Source of the DNA: Collinsella sp. AF23-4AC
GTDB taxonomy: Bacteria > Actinomycetota > Coriobacteriia > Coriobacteriales > Coriobacteriaceae
Assembly (NCBI RefSeq): GCF_003462685.1
Contig: NZ_QRVE01000027.1
Coordinates: 1-16,732, forward strand
DNA: 16,732 nt
Direction of reading: 5' to 3'
Shown: positions 1 to 7,473 of the stretch, piece by piece
How positions within the stretch are numbered: position 1 is the stretch's first letter
Layout of the letters: the number at the start of each line of letters is the position of its first letter
Position numbers and translations under genes: made by a program
The notes under the pieces: model-generated
Seen by the model: the letters and a program-made list of their open reading frames with translations, nothing else
Database searches by the model: none
Told to the model about the DNA's origin: nothing

Positions 1-1
1 G

Positions 2-38
2 CGCAAGACGGAAAGCACATTAAGTGCTTTCCTTTGCG
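2..38. other. Stem-loop at window edge
   Basis: A 9-bp perfect stem (GGAAAGCAC 10-18 with GTGCTTTCC 24-32, loop ATTAA) sits on a second 5-bp helix (CGCAA 2-6 with TTGCG 34-38). It may be the 3' hairpin of a gene that ends just outside the window, but no clean T-run follows on either strand, so a terminator call is not secure. Confidence 0.4.
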
Positions 39-60
39 TGCGGAACTCGCGACAAACTTA

Positions 61-165
61 ACCCCCGCCCTCAGCCCCGGAAGCCCTCCCTGCCGTCACT
101 TTCTTCAACCAGTTTTGCGGGCGTGCGCCGCTGCGCGGCTAGCCCGCGTGCTCCTCGGCGGGGGT
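61..165. other. Structured GC-rich intergenic element
   Basis: ACCCCCGCC at 61-69 is the exact reverse complement of GGCGGGGGT at 157-165. These arms enclose a further hairpin with two stacked helices, GCGGGC 117-122 with GCCCGC 142-147 and GCCGC 127-131 with GCGGC 135-139. The whole 105-nt block could fold as one closed structure. No convincing gene lies in 1-248; the plus-strand frame open here has atypical composition and no ribosome binding site. The element could be a palindromic repeat, an untranslated structured RNA, or chance in GC-rich DNA. Confidence 0.35.
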
Positions 166-206
166 GGTCTTATGGATCTTGTTGGACTTTGGCCTTTGGC
201 TTAAAG

Positions 207-241
207 AAAAACGGGGGATGCATTGTGCATCCCCCGTTTTT
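207..241 (-). terminator. Intrinsic terminator after the phosphodiesterase gene
   Basis: A perfect 12-bp stem (ACGGGGGATGCA 211-222 with TGCATCCCCCGT 226-237) has a 3-nt loop. An A-run (207-210) on one side and a T-run (238-241) on the other make it usable in both directions. It lies 8 nt beyond the stop codon of the minus-strand gene 249-716. Confidence 0.9.
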
Positions 242-248
242 GTTGCGG

Positions 249-716
249 TTAGTCTAGGTCAATAAACTTGGTGCTTATGATCTTGCCGTCTTTTACTAGC
301 ATTCTGGCCATGGTGGGGCCTCGGGTGCCTCTGGGGGAGCTGGCGCTACCCGGGTTGAGGACTAAGCAACGGCCCACTTGGGCTTCTTTGGTTACGTGGG
401 TGTGGCCGTTGATGGCTACGTCTACGGATCCCACCGGAAGGTCTTCGCGGTAGTGGGCTACGGCGAATTTGAGGCCTTCGTAGGTAAAGAGTGCAAGACG
501 GTCTACATCGGGGCCGTAGTCGCGGTAGTAATCGTTGTTGCCCAGTACGGCCCGCACGGGGGCGATGGTGCATAGGTGCTCGTAGTCCATCTCCGACGTA
601 AGGTCGCCGGCGTGGATAATCAGGTCTGCGCCTTCAAGCTCATCCAGGAGCGCAGGCGAAAGATAGCCGTGGGTGTCCGAGATGATGTCGATGCGCTTGG
701 CGCTTGCACTGTTCAT
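249..716 (-). CDS. YfcE/MJ0936-type metallophosphoesterase
   Basis: This 155-residue protein has the full calcineurin-like phosphoesterase metal set. Visible motifs are SDTHG (residues 13-17), HAGD (35-38), GNND (59-62), a lone His at 88, NGHTH (103-107) and NPGS (121-124). The length fits the small single-domain YfcE/MJ0936 family of two-metal phosphodiesterases, which are cytoplasmic and whose natural substrates are mostly unknown. No signal peptide or membrane segment is seen. The ATG follows a GAAGGGA ribosome binding site. It is the last gene of the leftward run that includes the glycosyltransferase, kinase and regulator. A terminator (756-806) separates it from the regulator and leaves only about 39 nt before its start, so it may depend on read-through or on a promoter overlapping the hairpin. 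Family confidence is high; substrate is unknown. Confidence 0.9.
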   Translation of the reverse strand: MNSASAKRIDIISDTHGYLSPALLDELEGADLIIHAGDLTSEMDYEHLCTIAPVRAVLGNNDYYRDYGPDVDRLALFTYEGLKFAVAHYREDLPVGSVDVAINGHTHVTKEAQVGRCLVLNPGSASSPRGTRGPTMARMLVKDGKIISTKFIDLD

Positions 717-755
717 GGGATCCCTTCCGCAAAAAACGATTCGGCAGAAACATAC

Positions 756-806
756 AAAAAAGGCCCCACGGCTCCGCAGACGATGGGTCTACAGGGCTGC
801 GGGGCC
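756..806 (-). terminator. Intrinsic terminator after the first LytTR regulator
   Basis: Read leftward, GGCCCC (from 806-801) pairs with GGGGCC (767-762). The interior is partly paired and includes a small inner hairpin. A run of six T follows (761-756). It begins 6 nt after the stop codon of the gene at 813-1529. Confidence 0.8.
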
Positions 807-812
807 AGTGTG

Positions 813-1529
813 CTAGAGACTCAGAGCCTTCTTGAGCGGCACGACGCGGCGGCGCGAAACCGGCACGCGTTCGTCGACGCCCGTAATGCCCAGCTGGATG
901 GCACCCGAGGGCACCGTCTCGACGTCCGTGACGCACGCCAAGTTGACGATATAGCGGCGGTGAACACGGAAGAAGCCAAAGTCGCAGAGCTTAGCCTCAA
1001 ACTGCGCCAACGAGGTCGTCGACAAAAAACGATCGTCGACGGTATAGATGCAGGAGTAATCGTCCTTGGCCATGATAAAGCGAATGTCGTCCACGGGAAT
1101 AAGCACCTTGCGGCCGCCCTTTTCCACCGGGATACGCTCGATGGTCACCTTGCTGTCCGTAACCGGCTTGGCGCGTTGCATGACCTTCTCGATCGCGCGA
1201 TCCAAGCGAGCTTCCTCGACCGGCTTCATCAGATAATCGACGGCATCCACGTCGAATGCCTCGACCGCATGGTCGCTATACGCAGTCACAAACACGATCG
1301 CCGGCGGATTTTTGAGCTTATGCAGCGCCTCGGCAAGTTGCAGGCCCGAGGCACCGGGCATCGAGATATCGAGAAACACGACATCCACGCGACTTTCCAT
1401 AAGCATCTCGATGGCGGAGCGAACGCTCGACGCCTCCGTGATCGTGCCGATCTTGCCCGTTTGCTCGAGCAGGAAGCGAAGCTCCGAGCGAGCCGGCGCC
1501 TCATCATCCACAATCATCGCACGCAGCAT
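813..1529 (-). CDS. LytTR-family response regulator (first pair)
   Basis: This 238-residue protein has an N-terminal receiver domain (about 1-120) and a C-terminal LytTR DNA-binding domain (about 130-238). In the receiver, the acidic pocket is D8-D9, the likely phosphoacceptor is D54 in FLDISMPG, and the conserved Thr and Lys are T82 and K102. The LytTR part shows the usual features, including a KVLIPVDDI-like strand and FFRVHRRYIVNL. I start at the ATG at 1529; a frame extension to a TTG at 1550 would place that codon at the ribosome binding site (GAAAGG). It lies 72 nt after the kinase gene 1602-2945 and should be its partner. It is closely related to the regulator at 6700-7434. Target promoters are not evident; such regulators bind repeated sites upstream of cell-envelope, transport or virulence genes in other bacteria. 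Confidence 0.93.
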   Translation of the reverse strand: MLRAMIVDDEAPARSELRFLLEQTGKIGTITEASSVRSAIEMLMESRVDVVFLDISMPGASGLQLAEALHKLKNPPAIVFVTAYSDHAVEAFDVDAVDYLMKPVEEARLDRAIEKVMQRAKPVTDSKVTIERIPVEKGGRKVLIPVDDIRFIMAKDDYSCIYTVDDRFLSTTSLAQFEAKLCDFGFFRVHRRYIVNLACVTDVETVPSGAIQLGITGVDERVPVSRRRVVPLKKALSL

Positions 1530-1601
1530 AGGGATAAAACCTTTCGTCAACTAACTACGCCGGGCATCCGTCGCATGACGTTGAACCCGTAGCCTTTTAT
1601 T

Positions 1602-2945
1602 TTACTCTTGAATGTCAAAGATGCTCTCTGACAAATCAAGATGAAGGAGCACTTTAGTGCCCTTGCCCGGCGCCGATTCGACACGCGTATAGGAATGCGG
1701 CCCATAAAAGCGGTGAATGCGCTCCGAAATATTGTGCATGGCCACACCGGCGCCGCCACCCTGGGGAGAGCTGGCGTCGGGACGGGCAGAGCGCTCGTCA
1801 AACAGCCTGGCGGCGGTACCCTCATCCATGCCCACGCCATTATCGGCCACGGCAATCAAGATTGCATCCTCGCCGTCTTGGTGAACGGTCACGTCGATCC
1901 TCAGGGCGTCGTCATCGCCCATACCATGACGTACGGCATTCTCGACAATCGGCTGGATCACGAACGCCGGCACCAGCGTATCTTCCACGTCCTCGGACAC
2001 ATCGAACGTCGCAAGCACGCGGTCCTCGCCAAAGCGGGCCTTCTCAAAGGTAAGGTAGCGCTTGGTCTGTGCAACCTCGCGCGAGACCGGAATAAGCGAT
2101 CCCGAGTTGTCGAGCGTGGCACGATAGAACGATGAGAACTCACGAAGCAGTTCGCGGGCCCGCAGCGGATCGGTGCGCGTAAACGATGCAATGGTGTTCA
2201 GCGTGTTGAACAGGAAGTGCGGGTTAATCTGCGCCTGCAGCGCACGCACCTCGGCGCGCGCCGTGAGTTCCTTTTGCACCTCGAGCTCGTGGATGGCGAG
2301 CTGCGTGGACAAGATCTCGGCAAAGCCCGAGGCAAGCGCGTACTGGGTACGGTCGACGGCGCGCGGGGTCTTGTAGTAGAACTTGAGCGTGCCGACGGTA
2401 CGATCGCCTACCTTGATGGGGGCGATAATGCCGGCGGGAACTTGGTTGTGCGAGCCGTCCGAGCCCACGACATCCACCATACGGTTGAACGACTGCACGA
2501 TGCCATGTTCGATAACGTAGCGTGTGGCAAGCGTGTGGATGGGAGAATCTGGCAGTAGTTTTTCCTCAAACTCTCCCGCGCAGGCAAGCACGTTGCCCTC
2601 GTCGGTGATGGCCACCGTCATGGCGCGCGTCTCGGGCAAAATGCGCCGGCACACCAAACGCGCCGACTCCTGCGTCAGACCGCCCTTAATGTCCTCGAGC
2701 ATGGCCGAGGCCACCGAGAGCGTCTCCTCGGTGTACTGGGAGCGCACCGAATCGGGATTGAGCGTCAAAAAGATAAAGATGCACAGAAAGATGCACAGCA
2801 GCGCGCAGGCAATCACCGTGGCGATCGGCTCGATACCGGTCACCAAGGCAAAAATAAAGTACACCAGCACGCAAATGGCGCAGGCAACGGCAATGATGCG
2901 AAAGATTGATATTGAACTATCGCGCTGGGCGCGGCGGTCGATCAT
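1602..2945 (-). CDS. LytS/YehU-type sensor histidine kinase (first pair)
   Basis: This 447-residue membrane kinase has two N-terminal hydrophobic segments (about 14-34 and 40-62). A GAF-like sensory region (about 70-210) and a His_kinase region with NPHFLFNTLNTI follow; the phosphorylated His is H243. The C-terminal HATPase domain shows QPIVENAVRHG (N box, N336), DNGVGM (from D368) and GAGVAMHN (398-405). The extracellular loop is very short, so sensing is probably in the membrane or in the cytoplasmic GAF-like region. The ATG overlaps the TGA of the upstream glycosyltransferase (ATGA), and its GGAGG ribosome binding site lies within that gene's last codons, so the two are translationally coupled. 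It is a paralogue of the kinase at 7474-8865: about two thirds identical by eye over the stretch around the phosphorylated His. Confidence 0.93.
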   Translation of the reverse strand: MIDRRAQRDSSISIFRIIAVACAICVLVYFIFALVTGIEPIATVIACALLCIFLCIFIFLTLNPDSVRSQYTEETLSVASAMLEDIKGGLTQESARLVCRRILPETRAMTVAITDEGNVLACAGEFEEKLLPDSPIHTLATRYVIEHGIVQSFNRMVDVVGSDGSHNQVPAGIIAPIKVGDRTVGTLKFYYKTPRAVDRTQYALASGFAEILSTQLAIHELEVQKELTARAEVRALQAQINPHFLFNTLNTIASFTRTDPLRARELLREFSSFYRATLDNSGSLIPVSREVAQTKRYLTFEKARFGEDRVLATFDVSEDVEDTLVPAFVIQPIVENAVRHGMGDDDALRIDVTVHQDGEDAILIAVADNGVGMDEGTAARLFDERSARPDASSPQGGGAGVAMHNISERIHRFYGPHSYTRVESAPGKGTKVLLHLDLSESIFDIQE

Positions 2946-4129
2946 TCGGCCCCCTCCAGGATACTGATCAGTTGTGCGTCACGCCAAAGCCCGTCCATGA
3001 TCTTGGGCCAAAAGCTCTGGAAACGCAGGTAGCTTGCAGCGTTTTGGCGCGCATAGGCCTTTGCCTCGCCGATACCATGGCGCCAAATGCGCAGGTAGCC
3101 CTCATGCTCGCGGGTAAACACGCTGCGGACCATAGCGGTCTTGCGCACGCGGTCGTCGAGCTCGCGCGAAATCCACGGGCCCGGGTAGGGCATGAGTGAT
3201 GCCGCCGTAACGGGAATGAGCTCCTTTTGATGCGCGGCGAACGTCAACTTGGCCCGTTCGTAGTACCAACGGTATACATCCTGCATAAAGCGCGGTGAGC
3301 GCTTTTCGGACTCCGGAGGCAGATGGCGCACGGTCCACTCGTTATCAAACCACACGTCGTAGCCAAACATACGCATGTTAAAGAGGTAATCCAAGTCCTC
3401 GCCGCGGGTGATAAACGGGTCAAAGGCCACACGCGTAAAGGCGCGGGCGTGCAGGGCCATCAGGCCGCCGCACACGTAGTTGGAGCGCGAGATGCGGGTG
3501 CCCGAGAGCGCCTTTTTCATCCAACGGTTGAACTCGATGCGCTTGGTCCACCAACGATGGCAGATGCCCGCCTTGTCCGTGGGAGCCAGCGGCGAGCCGT
3601 CGCGATCGTAGAAATAGCCGCTCTTGACCAAGATCGGCAAGCCCTGACGCGTCTGCTGCCCCAACGCATAGGTCGCGCGCTTCATAAAGTCGGCGTCGAT
3701 GACAGTCTCATCGTCATCCAAAAAGATAACCGCGTCATGCCCCAGCACAGCGGCACAGGCTAGCCCCATGTTGCGGATGGCACCGTAGCCTCGCAGGCTC
3801 ACGCACTCGCCCGAACCCTTGGGCGCGATCTGAGCAACCCGGTCTGCGATGCGCGAGGCCTGGGTGTTGGTGACAACGGTGACCTTGAGCGTGGGATGCG
3901 CGTCGACAATCTCGCGCACGCGCAGCGACACATCGGCTGTGGCAGAAACGGGACAGACCACCAAAAGGATGATGCGCGGGATGTCACGTACCTGCTCAAG
4001 CGAGGCCAGGCAGCGGTCGAGTTCGGGATTGTCGGCGTTGAGTCGCGTCGAATGGTCATAGGTGCCAGGGGCGTTTGCGCAAGCGTCATCGCCCGCCCAA
4101 TACGTTGGAATCACGACCGTGGCGTTCAT
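2942..4129 (-). CDS. Glycosyltransferase, family 2-like (GT-A fold)
   Basis: This 395-residue soluble protein begins with a typical GT2 strand (ATVVIPTYWAGDD). It has an aspartate metal/nucleotide-sugar motif FLDDDE (D138-D140), a TRGEDLDYLF segment (GED 243-245) that resembles the acceptor-side ED motif, and a downstream RHLPP with H269. These fit an inverting GT-A transferase using a nucleotide sugar. No membrane span is apparent. The C-terminal 110 residues are basic and aromatic and may contact lipid or polymer. Donor and acceptor cannot be read from the sequence. An AGGGAGG ribosome binding site precedes the ATG. The gene is first in a run with a kinase and regulator and overlaps the kinase start by 4 nt, suggesting a cell-envelope glycan function tied to that signalling pair. 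The T-run of a terminator ends only 21 nt upstream of its start. Confidence 0.85.
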   Translation of the reverse strand: MNATVVIPTYWAGDDACANAPGTYDHSTRLNADNPELDRCLASLEQVRDIPRIILLVVCPVSATADVSLRVREIVDAHPTLKVTVVTNTQASRIADRVAQIAPKGSGECVSLRGYGAIRNMGLACAAVLGHDAVIFLDDDETVIDADFMKRATYALGQQTRQGLPILVKSGYFYDRDGSPLAPTDKAGICHRWWTKRIEFNRWMKKALSGTRISRSNYVCGGLMALHARAFTRVAFDPFITRGEDLDYLFNMRMFGYDVWFDNEWTVRHLPPESEKRSPRFMQDVYRWYYERAKLTFAAHQKELIPVTAASLMPYPGPWISRELDDRVRKTAMVRSVFTREHEGYLRIWRHGIGEAKAYARQNAASYLRFQSFWPKIMDGLWRDAQLISILEGAE

Positions 4130-4150
4130 GCCTTACCCTCCCTGCAACAC

Positions 4151-4186
4151 AAAAACGGGACGCCGCCAAACACAGGCGACGCCCCG
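4151..4186 (-). terminator. Intrinsic terminator after the MFS transporter
   Basis: Read leftward, CGGGGCGTCGCC (4186-4175) pairs with GGCGGCGTCCCG (4167-4156), with two G-U pairs and a 7-nt loop. A TTTTT run (4155-4151) follows. It lies about 115 nt beyond the transporter stop and 21 nt before the glycosyltransferase start. Confidence 0.88.
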
Positions 4187-4300
4187 CGACCTAGCTGATT
4201 CCATCATACCCACTTGGGCAAATCATTGCTCGCAAGTCGCAATGTTTATTGCGGATAACCCCAAAAGAGTACCGTGGACAGGCACAATAGCCGCTCGCTC

Positions 4301-5560
4301 CTATGCGGCATGCTCTGCCGCCCGAGTCATGCGGGACAGGCGGACCAGCAGCATAAAGCCAACGACCAGCAGCACACCAATGGAAAGGACGCCCAGCGAC
4401 GGGTTGCCGGTCAGCGAGGTGACGATCGACACCAGGAAGGTGCCCATAACGCTTGCATAGCGGCCAAAGATGTCAAAGAAGCCGTAGTACTCGTTGGACT
4501 TTTCCTTGGGAATAATGCGACCAAAGTAGCTGCGGCTGAGCGCCTGCACGCCGCCCTGGAACAGGCCGACCATAATGGCAAGCACCCAAAACTCAAAGGC
4601 GGTCTTTAGGAAGAACGCGGCGAACAGCACAATGCCCATATAGGCGGCGACTGCCACCAAGATCATGTTGAGCGTGCCCACGCGGCCGGCGAGCTTGCCG
4701 TAGATGATGGCGGACGGAAAGGCCACGAACTGCGTGACGAGCAGCGCCAGGACCAACTGGGTCGAATCGATGCCCAAGGCCGATCCGTAGCTGGTTGCCA
4801 TGGAAATGACCGTGTGCACACCGTCGATGTAGAAGAAGAACGCGATCATGTAGACCAGCACGGTCTTGTTGTGGGCGATCTCGCGCATGGTGTGTCCGAC
4901 CTCGGAGAACACACCGCCCACGATGTGGCCGATGGTGTCCTGGGGACCGCGCTCGCGACCGTACTTTTGCTTATAGGTGCGAATGAGCGGCAGGGTAAAG
5001 ATGAGCCACCAGGCACCAGTGATGACAAACGACAGACGCGTTGCCAGCATGGTGGGGACGCCAAGAGCGGGGCCACCCATGATAAGCGCCAAGCAGATGA
5101 TGAACGGCACGGTGGAACCGATGTAGCCCCAGGCATAACCCGAGCTGGACACGGCGTCCATGCGCTCGTCGGTGGTAATGTCGGGCAGCATAGCGTCGTA
5201 GAATGTCATAGAAGAGTTAAGGCCGATGGTGCACAGCACGTACACGGTCAAAAATGCCATGGCGGACATTGGGATAGCCTGCGCCAGGCAAAGCACCAGG
5301 CCCGTGAGGAAGAAGCCCAAGAAGAACTTGATCTTGTTGCCGGCGTAATCGGCAAGCGCGCCCAGAATGGGCATGAGCATGGCAATGACCAGCGAGGCAA
5401 TCGTCTGCGCGTTGCCCCAAGCGACCACCAGGTCTGCCGAGGAAGCACCGGTATTGATGGCGTTAAAGTAGATGGGCACCACCGAGGTATTGAGCAGCAC
5501 GAGGGCCGAGTTGCCCACATCGTACATAACCCAGTTACGCTCGAGCTTGGTGTATTTCAT
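4301..5560 (-). CDS. MFS transporter, UMF1 (Atg22-like) family
   Basis: This 419-residue polytopic protein has about 12 hydrophobic segments. It carries the sequence marks of the UMF1/Atg22-like branch of the major facilitator superfamily: YDVGNSAL near the N-terminus (13-20), YDAMLPDI (121-128), SSSGYAWGYIGS (138-149), QGGVQALSRSYF (335-346) and EYYGFFDIFGRYAS (357-370). Yeast Atg22 exports amino acids from the vacuole. Substrates of bacterial members are generally unassigned, so none is given here. The ATG follows an AAGGGG ribosome binding site. It lies 102 nt downstream of the phospholipase-like gene with no clear terminator between, so the two may be co-transcribed. A terminator at 4151-4186 closes the unit. 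Confidence 0.9.
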   Translation of the reverse strand: MKYTKLERNWVMYDVGNSALVLLNTSVVPIYFNAINTGASSADLVVAWGNAQTIASLVIAMLMPILGALADYAGNKIKFFLGFFLTGLVLCLAQAIPMSAMAFLTVYVLCTIGLNSSMTFYDAMLPDITTDERMDAVSSSGYAWGYIGSTVPFIICLALIMGGPALGVPTMLATRLSFVITGAWWLIFTLPLIRTYKQKYGRERGPQDTIGHIVGGVFSEVGHTMREIAHNKTVLVYMIAFFFYIDGVHTVISMATSYGSALGIDSTQLVLALLVTQFVAFPSAIIYGKLAGRVGTLNMILVAVAAYMGIVLFAAFFLKTAFEFWVLAIMVGLFQGGVQALSRSYFGRIIPKEKSNEYYGFFDIFGRYASVMGTFLVSIVTSLTGNPSLGVLSIGVLLVVGFMLLVRLSRMTRAAEHAA

Positions 5561-5662
5561 GGACAGGGCCCCTTCGTATTCGCCCGATATGCAGTTAGTT
5601 CATCGTACCCCAATTGTCCAGAGGCGCCGGTAAGGATTCGGCAAAGGGGGCACGCACGAGCC

Positions 5663-6607
5663 CTACTCCTCGCGGTCGAACTCCTCGTCGGCGCCGAGCA
5701 CGCGACCGCTGTAATTGACGTGGTTGGTCACGGCTTCCATATCGCCGGTCTCGATAAAGCGGGCGACCGTGCACTCGTAATCGACCAGCGCGCGGTCAAA
5801 GACCTCGGGGAAACTCTCGGTCGAGACTTCATCAGTAAAGGGGTTCTTCCATGCCAAGTGGCCCAGGTTGCCGGTACGCTCGGGCAGCTCGGTCGTCACG
5901 CGGTGCGCAAGGCCGTCGAGCAGCGAATAATCGTGCACCAAGCCCTCGAGCAGGGCAATCGCGCGCGTCTTGGCCGAACCAGCCGGCTCGATAGTACGGT
6001 AGAGCAGCTGCATGTCGGCTACGGCGCCGGCGTACTCCCCCGCCGGGATGTCGATACCGTACACGCGCCCGGCGACGTAGCTCATCAGCACGCCGGCAAC
6101 GCGATTGATGCGGTCGGTAGTGACGATCTCGCCCGCCGGCGGATAATCCTCGACCGTGGCCCCGTCACGTTTAAGCTGCAGCATCAGCACGTCCAGGTCG
6201 CTTTCGAGCACGGCGTGAACTTGACTGCCCGAAGCCTCGAGCTCGGGGTCGGACTCAACAATGCCAAACTGCTGCTCGTAGACAAAGGGATGGGCATTGC
6301 GGTCGAGCACATAGTGCGACAGCAGGCCCAGCGCAAACGCGCGACCCAGATTGGCATCGCGCGGCTGCAGGTGCGACACGCCATCGCGCAGGCACGAGAA
6401 CTGGCGCGACATGCGCGAGCGGTGCATGACCTGAGCCAGCAGCGTGCAGTCGGAAACACGCGGTGTCAGAATGTGAAAGAAAAACGGGTCGGGGCCTTGG
6501 TTGCCCAAGATAAAGGCAATGCGCTCTTCATCGGACGTGATGACGCCCTGCGGAAGACGGTCGATGCTTTCCTCGCCAAACAGATGATGGGTGATAAGCG
6601 CGGGCAT
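5663..6607 (-). CDS. Zinc-dependent phospholipase C-like protein
   Basis: This 314-residue protein matches the Zn-dependent phospholipase C/S1-P1-like fold family often found in Coriobacteriia and Clostridia. Likely metal ligands are H7/H8 in ITHHLFG, GNQGPDPFFFH (35-45), SHYVLDRNAHP (H98, D102, H106), and H131 with E135 and D139 in HAVLESDLD. The N-terminal Met-Pro, the absence of a signal peptide and the lack of membrane spans point to a cytoplasmic protein, unlike secreted clostridial toxins of this fold. Its substrate is therefore uncertain. I start at the ATG at 6607, which has an AAAGGA ribosome binding site 5-6 nt upstream; a GTG at 6637 in frame has none. It lies 92 nt after the second LytTR regulator and is followed by the UMF1 transporter. 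Confidence 0.82.
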   Translation of the reverse strand: MPALITHHLFGEESIDRLPQGVITSDEERIAFILGNQGPDPFFFHILTPRVSDCTLLAQVMHRSRMSRQFSCLRDGVSHLQPRDANLGRAFALGLLSHYVLDRNAHPFVYEQQFGIVESDPELEASGSQVHAVLESDLDVLMLQLKRDGATVEDYPPAGEIVTTDRINRVAGVLMSYVAGRVYGIDIPAGEYAGAVADMQLLYRTIEPAGSAKTRAIALLEGLVHDYSLLDGLAHRVTTELPERTGNLGHLAWKNPFTDEVSTESFPEVFDRALVDYECTVARFIETGDMEAVTNHVNYSGRVLGADEEFDREE

Positions 6608-6699
6608 AATGATCCTTTCGATTTCATTCGATGCCACCCATTATGCCCACCGCGCGCCCATACCAAACCTGCGATGGTAAACGACGGCACGCAAGCCTC

Positions 6700-7434
6700 T
6701 TACGCAAGCCCCAGGTGCGACTTGACCTCGGCGGCACGACGGCGGGACACCGGCACCGTCGAGCTCACGCGGTCGAGCCTGAGCTCCATCAACCCCGTGG
6801 AGCCAATCTCAACATTGTGCACGTCTTCCAAATTGACCAGATAGCTGCGATGGACGCGGATAAAGCCCTCGGAGCCCAAGCGACGTTCGAGCGAAGAGAT
6901 CGACTCATTAATCAGATATGTTCCCTCGGCGCAGACGGCGTTGCAAAAATCGGCACGCGCCTCAAAGTAGCAGACATCCGCCACGGGGATGAACACCTTT
7001 TTACCCCCGCGGTCCACCGTCAGGCGAAGGGGCTGGCGCGGGGTATGGACAGCGCGGCGAACACCCAGGGCGGTTTCGATCTTGTCGAGCGCCTTTGACA
7101 GGCGGGCATCCTCGACCGGCTTGACGACATAGTCGACAGCATCGAGGTTATACGCGTCGGCCGCGAACTCTGCAAACGCCGTCACAAACACCACCACCGG
7201 CGGCGTCTTTAGGTTTTGCAGGGTCTCGGCTAGCTCAATTCCCGAGCGGCCGGGCATCGTGATATCCAAAAACAGCACGTCGGGCTTGTTCGACAGAATC
7301 GACTCCACGGCCTCGGTGACATTGCCCGCCTCGGCAATCTGTCCCACACGTGCATCCTTTTCCAGCAGATAACGTAGCTCAGCCCTAATAGGAGGCTCGT
7401 CATCAACCACCAAGATGTTCCATCCCTCGGACAT
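6700..7434 (-). CDS. LytTR-family response regulator (second pair)
   Basis: This 244-residue protein has a receiver domain followed by a LytTR DNA-binding domain. Receiver residues seen are the acidic pocket D11-D12, phosphoacceptor D57 in FLDITMPG, T85 and K105. The LytTR half (about 140-244) contains KKVFIPVADV and FIRVHRSYLVNL, then SRRRAAEVK near the C-terminus. The ATG at 7434 has GAGGGG 8 nt upstream; a TTG at 7461 would extend the frame but has no support. It follows its kinase by 39 nt. It resembles the regulator at 813-1529 throughout, so the two pairs arose by duplication; different DNA contacts would be needed to keep their targets apart. Confidence 0.93.
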   Translation of the reverse strand: MSEGWNILVVDDEPPIRAELRYLLEKDARVGQIAEAGNVTEAVESILSNKPDVLFLDITMPGRSGIELAETLQNLKTPPVVVFVTAFAEFAADAYNLDAVDYVVKPVEDARLSKALDKIETALGVRRAVHTPRQPLRLTVDRGGKKVFIPVADVCYFEARADFCNAVCAEGTYLINESISSLERRLGSEGFIRVHRSYLVNLEDVHNVEIGSTGLMELRLDRVSSTVPVSRRRAAEVKSHLGLA

Positions 7435-7473
7435 ATGCGCTTCCCCTCTTTTTTCTCTCAATCCAACCGCGCG

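Noticed and set aside
24..257. 77-codon plus-strand frame at the left end
   Set aside because: It is Arg/Pro/Ser-rich, has no ribosome binding site, and runs through the structured block and the terminator.
576..1592. 338-codon plus-strand frame opposite the first LytTR regulator
   Set aside because: It crosses a terminator and several gene boundaries and has antisense-like composition.
4814..6844. 676-codon open frame on the plus strand
   Set aside because: It lies opposite the transporter and phospholipase-like genes, is rich in His, Arg, Gln and Val as expected for antisense of GC-biased genes, and matches no family by eye.
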